The notes under the pieces are model-generated. The model was not told the DNA's origin and made no database searches. It worked only from the letters and a program-made list of their open reading frames with translations. From contig JANPII010000174.1 in the NCBI GenBank assembly GCA_031424915.1, forward strand, positions 1 to 8,165: a stretch of 8,165 bases of DNA. Direction: 5' to 3'. The stretch is from JANPII01 sp031424915 (GTDB lineage Bacteria; Pseudomonadota; Alphaproteobacteria; Rickettsiales; Midichloriaceae). Shown here one piece after another: positions 5,244 to 8,165 of this stretch; position 1 is the first letter of the stretch; every line of letters starts with the position of its first letter. A program made the translations under genes and the position numbers.

Positions 5244-7699
5244 AAGACCGCGTAAGCCCCGCTACCTTCTGTAATTATGGAATGGTCCCAGTTAGCATAC
5301 TCTACTCTCCTTAATGAGATACTATTAGCTGCAAAACCCAGATCCCTCTCTCCCGAACTGGAAATAGGAGAAGGACTCGTATACTTAACCAACTGCAACT
5401 CGGCTCGCAGTGAGAAGTTATGTATAGATTTAAACTTACGTATCTGCGATAGGATCTGCACTACTGCTGCGCCCTCACTCAATGCGCTAGAATTTACTGG
5501 ATAATCCTGTTCTGATGGCCAGCTACTGCGCTTATGGATGGAAACTTTGCTTGTAAACAATAAGGAGTGCAGCTCTTCTGTTATATGAGGCAAAATAGGA
5601 GCCAGCAGTAGCAAAATGCCACGTAGTACATGGTATAATGTTTGTATCGCACTCTGCTGTCCAGTCGAGTTTTGCCCAAGCGCATCATAGATACGCACCT
5701 TGATTAACTCTAGGTAGTTATCACACAAATCATTCCAGAAGAAATCTTCTACCAGCATCCTGCTATCTGCATAGTCAAATGTCTCAAATTTAGCGGTGGC
5801 CTCTTTAATCACTTGGTGCAACCTAGATATAATCCACAAATCTAGCGTTTCATGGATCTCACCCTTTTTTATCGCTTCTTTAGCACTAGCGTGGAATACA
5901 TTTAATTTACCTAGATGTAGATCCAGGAATTTAGCTACGTTCCATAGCTTAGTTACTAGCTTTTGTCCAATTTTAAATAAATCCTCAGAATAGGCTATAT
6001 CAACCCCGAGCTTAGAATGTGCCGCCCAATAGCGCACCACATCTGCACCCTTTTCCACAATCAAAGTAGTAGGAGTCACCACATTGCCTTTTGATTTACT
6101 CATCTTGGTTTTGTCTGCAGCCAAACACCATCCACTGATAGCCAGGTGGTACCATGGCACGGTATTATCATGATGTAATGCCTTTACTATGGTGCTAAAA
6201 GCCCAGGTGCGGATAATTTCATGTGCTTGGGGACGCAAGTCAAAAGGATAAAGCTTGTGGTGTCGTTCTAAGTCTATCGCCATCTCGTTATTAAGAGCAC
6301 GGCTATTAAGCTGGGGGCTGATAGAGCTAGTGGCCCAGGTGTCTATTACATCTATGTCTGGTTCTACCTCATCTCTAGTATACCCAATGGGCAAGTCTAC
6401 CAATGGATCCACTGGCAATTGCTCAAGCGCAGGTAGAAGAGCCTTGCCTTCTTCCCCTGCCCGCTTTGAATACCATACAGGAAAAGGAACGCCGAAGTAG
6501 CGCTGCCGGGAAATACACCAATCCTGACGCAAGCCGTCAATCCAATTTTCTAAACGTATACGCATATAAGCTGGATGCCATTGGCATTCCGCGGCTTTGG
6601 CTCTCAGCTGCTGTTGATATGGCATAACACTTATAAACCATTGAGAAGTAGCTATAAGCTCTAAAGGGGCACCGGAGCGCTCTGCGCATTTTACTATCTG
6701 CGTCACATTAGTTTGCGCCAGTAACAGCTCTTCTAAATCCGCCACCATTCGCTGGCGCGCTTCCTTTAGCTTCAAGCCGTCATATGGGCCAGCATTTTGC
6801 ATTGTGCCATAAAGATGCACGCACTCTTTAAGCGGGAGGTTATAGCGACGCCACCACTCCACATCTTGAATATCACCAAAAGTACAACACATCACCAGTC
6901 CTGTTCCTTTATCCATGGCCACTTCTTCATCTGCAATAAATGGTACTATGGCGCCGAATAATGGAGTAATGGCTTGCTGTTGGGCTAAGTGCTGATAACG
7001 CTTGTCTTGGGGGTGATATAATACTGCTACACATGCTGGGATCATCTCTGGCCGGGTAGTAGCAATAACCACCTTCTCCCCTGCGCTGGTGGAGAAGGAA
7101 ATTTCATACATCACACCTTGCTTTTCTTTATCTTCAATCTCTGCTTGTGCAATTGCGGTGCGATCTACAGAATCCCAAAAAGTTGGCGCATGCTGCCTCT
7201 TTACCAAGCCCTTGTTATATAAGTCAATAAACGACATCTGGGATAATTTGCGTGAGCTGGAGCTGATAGTCTGGTATTCCTGCGCCCAATCCACACTTAA
7301 TGCAATAGAACGGAATAAAGTACGAAACTCTTCTTCTGCTTCTACTACTACTTCCTGACATAGTGCAATAAATTCATGGCGTGGCATTTGTGATGCACGC
7401 ACGCCCTTGGTCTTTTCAACTAAGCGCTCAGTAGGTAGGCCATTATCATCAAAGCCAATGGGGTAGTATACATTTTTACCGCGCATCCTTTGGAAACGCG
7501 CAATAAAGTCCGTTTGTGTGTAACTAAAGACATGTCCCATATGTAGCATGCCCGAAACGGTAGGCGGCGGGGTATCTATAGTAAAGTTATTTTGCCGCAG
7601 CTCAGTATCATCCCAACGATATACCTTCTCATCTTCCCACAGCTTATGCCACTTAGCTTCTACTGCTTGAGTGTCGTACTTGTCAGGCAATAATGCCAT
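5228..7699 (-). CDS. valS: Valyl-tRNA synthetase, archaeal-like short form
   Basis: This class I synthetase attaches valine to tRNA-Val in the cytosol. The 823 residues hold PPPTVSGMLHMGHVFSYTQT near the N-terminus, with the HIGH-type motif HMGH at 53-56. The editing domain (about 200-350) contains ATTRPE (213-218) and DKGTGLVM (263-270). WCISRQRYFGVPFPVWY (394-410) is also clear, and KMSKS is at 532-536. The anticodon-binding domain follows from about 610. It is much shorter than the usual bacterial enzyme (about 950 residues) and lacks the long C-terminal coiled-coil arm. This archaeal genre is known from Rickettsia and marks an old transfer. Near the C-terminus (774-788) a Ser/Pro stretch coincides with repeat-like DNA (5341-5380). 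The ATG directly follows the isomerase stop (TAAATG), with AGGGGA five bases upstream (7705-7710). Downstream it overlaps lptG by 16 bases. Confidence 0.96.
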   Translation of the reverse strand: MALLPDKYDTQAVEAKWHKLWEDEKVYRWDDTELRQNNFTIDTPPPTVSGMLHMGHVFSYTQTDFIARFQRMRGKNVYYPIGFDDNGLPTERLVEKTKGVRASQMPRHEFIALCQEVVVEAEEEFRTLFRSIALSVDWAQEYQTISSSSRKLSQMSFIDLYNKGLVKRQHAPTFWDSVDRTAIAQAEIEDKEKQGVMYEISFSTSAGEKVVIATTRPEMIPACVAVLYHPQDKRYQHLAQQQAITPLFGAIVPFIADEEVAMDKGTGLVMCCTFGDIQDVEWWRRYNLPLKECVHLYGTMQNAGPYDGLKLKEARQRMVADLEELLLAQTNVTQIVKCAERSGAPLELIATSQWFISVMPYQQQLRAKAAECQWHPAYMRIRLENWIDGLRQDWCISRQRYFGVPFPVWYSKRAGEEGKALLPALEQLPVDPLVDLPIGYTRDEVEPDIDVIDTWATSSISPQLNSRALNNEMAIDLERHHKLYPFDLRPQAHEIIRTWAFSTIVKALHHDNTVPWYHLAISGWCLAADKTKMSKSKGNVVTPTTLIVEKGADVVRYWAAHSKLGVDIAYSEDLFKIGQKLVTKLWNVAKFLDLHLGKLNVFHASAKEAIKKGEIHETLDLWIISRLHQVIKEATAKFETFDYADSRMLVEDFFWNDLCDNYLELIKVRIYDALGQNSTGQQSAIQTLYHVLRGILLLLAPILPHITEELHSLLFTSKVSIHKRSSWPSEQDYPVNSSALSEGAAVVQILSQIRKFKSIHNFSLRAELQLVKYTSPSPISSSGERDLGFAANSISLRRVEYANWDHSIITEGSGAYAVLCHLP
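5341..5380 (-). repeat. REP-like palindromic remnant inside valS
   Basis: On the plus strand, ccctctctcccgaactgg followed by aataggagaagg resembles the widespread ccctctccc...gggagaggg interspersed repeat of proteobacteria. Arms tctcc (5349-5353) and ggaga (5367-5371) are complementary. It encodes the low-complexity SPSPISSSGERDLG piece of ValRS near residues 775-788, in frame. The resemblance is from memory and only a short piece matches. Confidence 0.3.
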
Positions 7700-8165
7700 T
7701 TATTTCCCCTTTGCAACATCAGCCAATACTTTTAGGCTAACAATTTTATCTGGATTAGATACCGAACCATTGCTGGCAAGCTCGCCCTTTTTAATTTTAT
7801 CAACGTGCTCCATGCCTTCAATCACTTTACCAAATGCAGTGTATTGGTGGTTCAAATAAGGAGCGTCACCCAACATAATAAAGAACTGGCTGTTGGCACT
7901 GTTAGGATCATTAGTACGCGCCATAGAAACCATACCACGAGTGTGTGTTACATCGTTAAACTCTGCCTTTAAGTTAGGCAGCTTGCTGCCACCGCTACCA
8001 GTACCAGTCGGATCGCCAGTCTGCGCCATAAACCCTTCTATTACTCGATGGAAAGGGAGGCCGTTATAAAAACCCTCACGCGCTAGAGTGCGGATACGCT
8101 CTACATGCTTTGGCGCCTTGTTTGGGTATAGCTCAATAGTTACTGTACCATCTTTCAGTTCCATT
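7700..8165 (-). CDS. ppiB: Cyclophilin-type peptidyl-prolyl cis-trans isomerase (N-terminus at window edge)
   Basis: The 154 visible residues make an almost complete cyclophilin domain, which speeds cis-trans isomerisation of proline peptide bonds. Active-site landmarks relative to human cyclophilin A are FHRVIEGFMAQTGDPTGTGS, with R40 (human R55), F45, M46 and Q48 (human Q63), and NSQFFI with F95 (human F113). The cyclosporin-binding tryptophan (human W121) is replaced by Y103 in APYLNHQYTAFG, and human H126 by Y108, common departures in bacterial cyclophilins. The ATG at 8162-8164 abuts the window edge. Rickettsiales homologues I recall have residues before the MELKDG-like strand, often a signal peptide, so the true start is probably outside. 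Whether the protein is cytosolic or periplasmic therefore cannot be told. The stop TAA touches the valS ATG. The ppiB symbol is by family and not by proven orthology. Confidence 0.9.
   Translation of the reverse strand, partial: MELKDGTVTIELYPNKAPKHVERIRTLAREGFYNGLPFHRVIEGFMAQTGDPTGTGSGGSKLPNLKAEFNDVTHTRGMVSMARTNDPNSANSQFFIMLGDAPYLNHQYTAFGKVIEGMEHVDKIKKGELASNGSVSNPDKIVSLKVLADVAKGK
7705..7710 (-). promoter_or_regulatory. Ribosome-binding site of valS
   Basis: AGGGGA lies five bases before the valS ATG and within the last codons of the isomerase gene. It fixes the valS start at 7699 and supports translation in one operon with the upstream gene. Confidence 0.7.

Noticed and set aside
7671..7859. 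Short plus-strand frames opposite valS and the isomerase gene (also at 5277-5504, 5796-5993, 6255-6627 and 7089-7358)
   Set aside because: All lie antisense to strongly conserved coding sequence, show no domains and lack ribosome-binding sites.

Overview
The window looks like a chromosomal segment of an alphaproteobacterium, most likely an intracellular member of the Rickettsiales or a relative. Three things point there. The valyl-tRNA synthetase has the short, archaeal-like form known from Rickettsia. Many small palindromes occur, including one that would read VIPRLDRGI on the minus strand, a phrase I associate with Rickettsiales repeats. Long non-coding stretches separate otherwise compact operons. 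The genus cannot be fixed from the sequence alone.

Layout. Bases 1-1065 (+) are the 3' part of a malic enzyme (maeB), covering its phosphotransacetylase-like domain. A hairpin-rich spacer (1066-1361) separates it from a convergent GNAT acetyltransferase (1362-1871, -). Divergent from that gene is a good sigma70-type promoter (1994-2023), a 12-codon mini-ORF with a strong Shine-Dalgarno, tRNA-His(GTG) at 2137-2214 and initiator tRNA-fMet(CAT) at 2281-2357. A 151-bp imperfect palindrome (2418-2568), possibly a MITE, and a gene-poor stretch follow. Then comes a compact type II toxin-antitoxin operon: a ribbon-helix-helix antitoxin (2888-3127) and a YafQ-family mRNA interferase (3124-3399). All YafQ catalytic positions are kept, and a promoter/operator region lies directly upstream. 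A 143-bp spacer bounded by perfect 12-bp inverted repeats leads into an unrecognised four-helix membrane protein (3600-4157, +) with its own promoter.

The right half is a minus-strand operon read from the right edge: cyclophilin-type peptidyl-prolyl isomerase (7700-8165, N-terminus at the edge), valS (5228-7699) and an LptG-like LPS-export permease (4161-5243). Its genes abut or overlap (TAAATG junction; 16-bp overlap), which suggests coupled translation. They serve protein folding, translation and outer-membrane biogenesis. maeB would feed pyruvate/NADPH metabolism.

I see no clearly new defence or mobile system. The nearest to unusual are the palindrome/MITE candidate beside the tRNA genes, the intact YafQ module next to it, the mini-ORF/tRNA transcription unit, the leader-trailer repeat around tRNA-His, and the orphan membrane protein.
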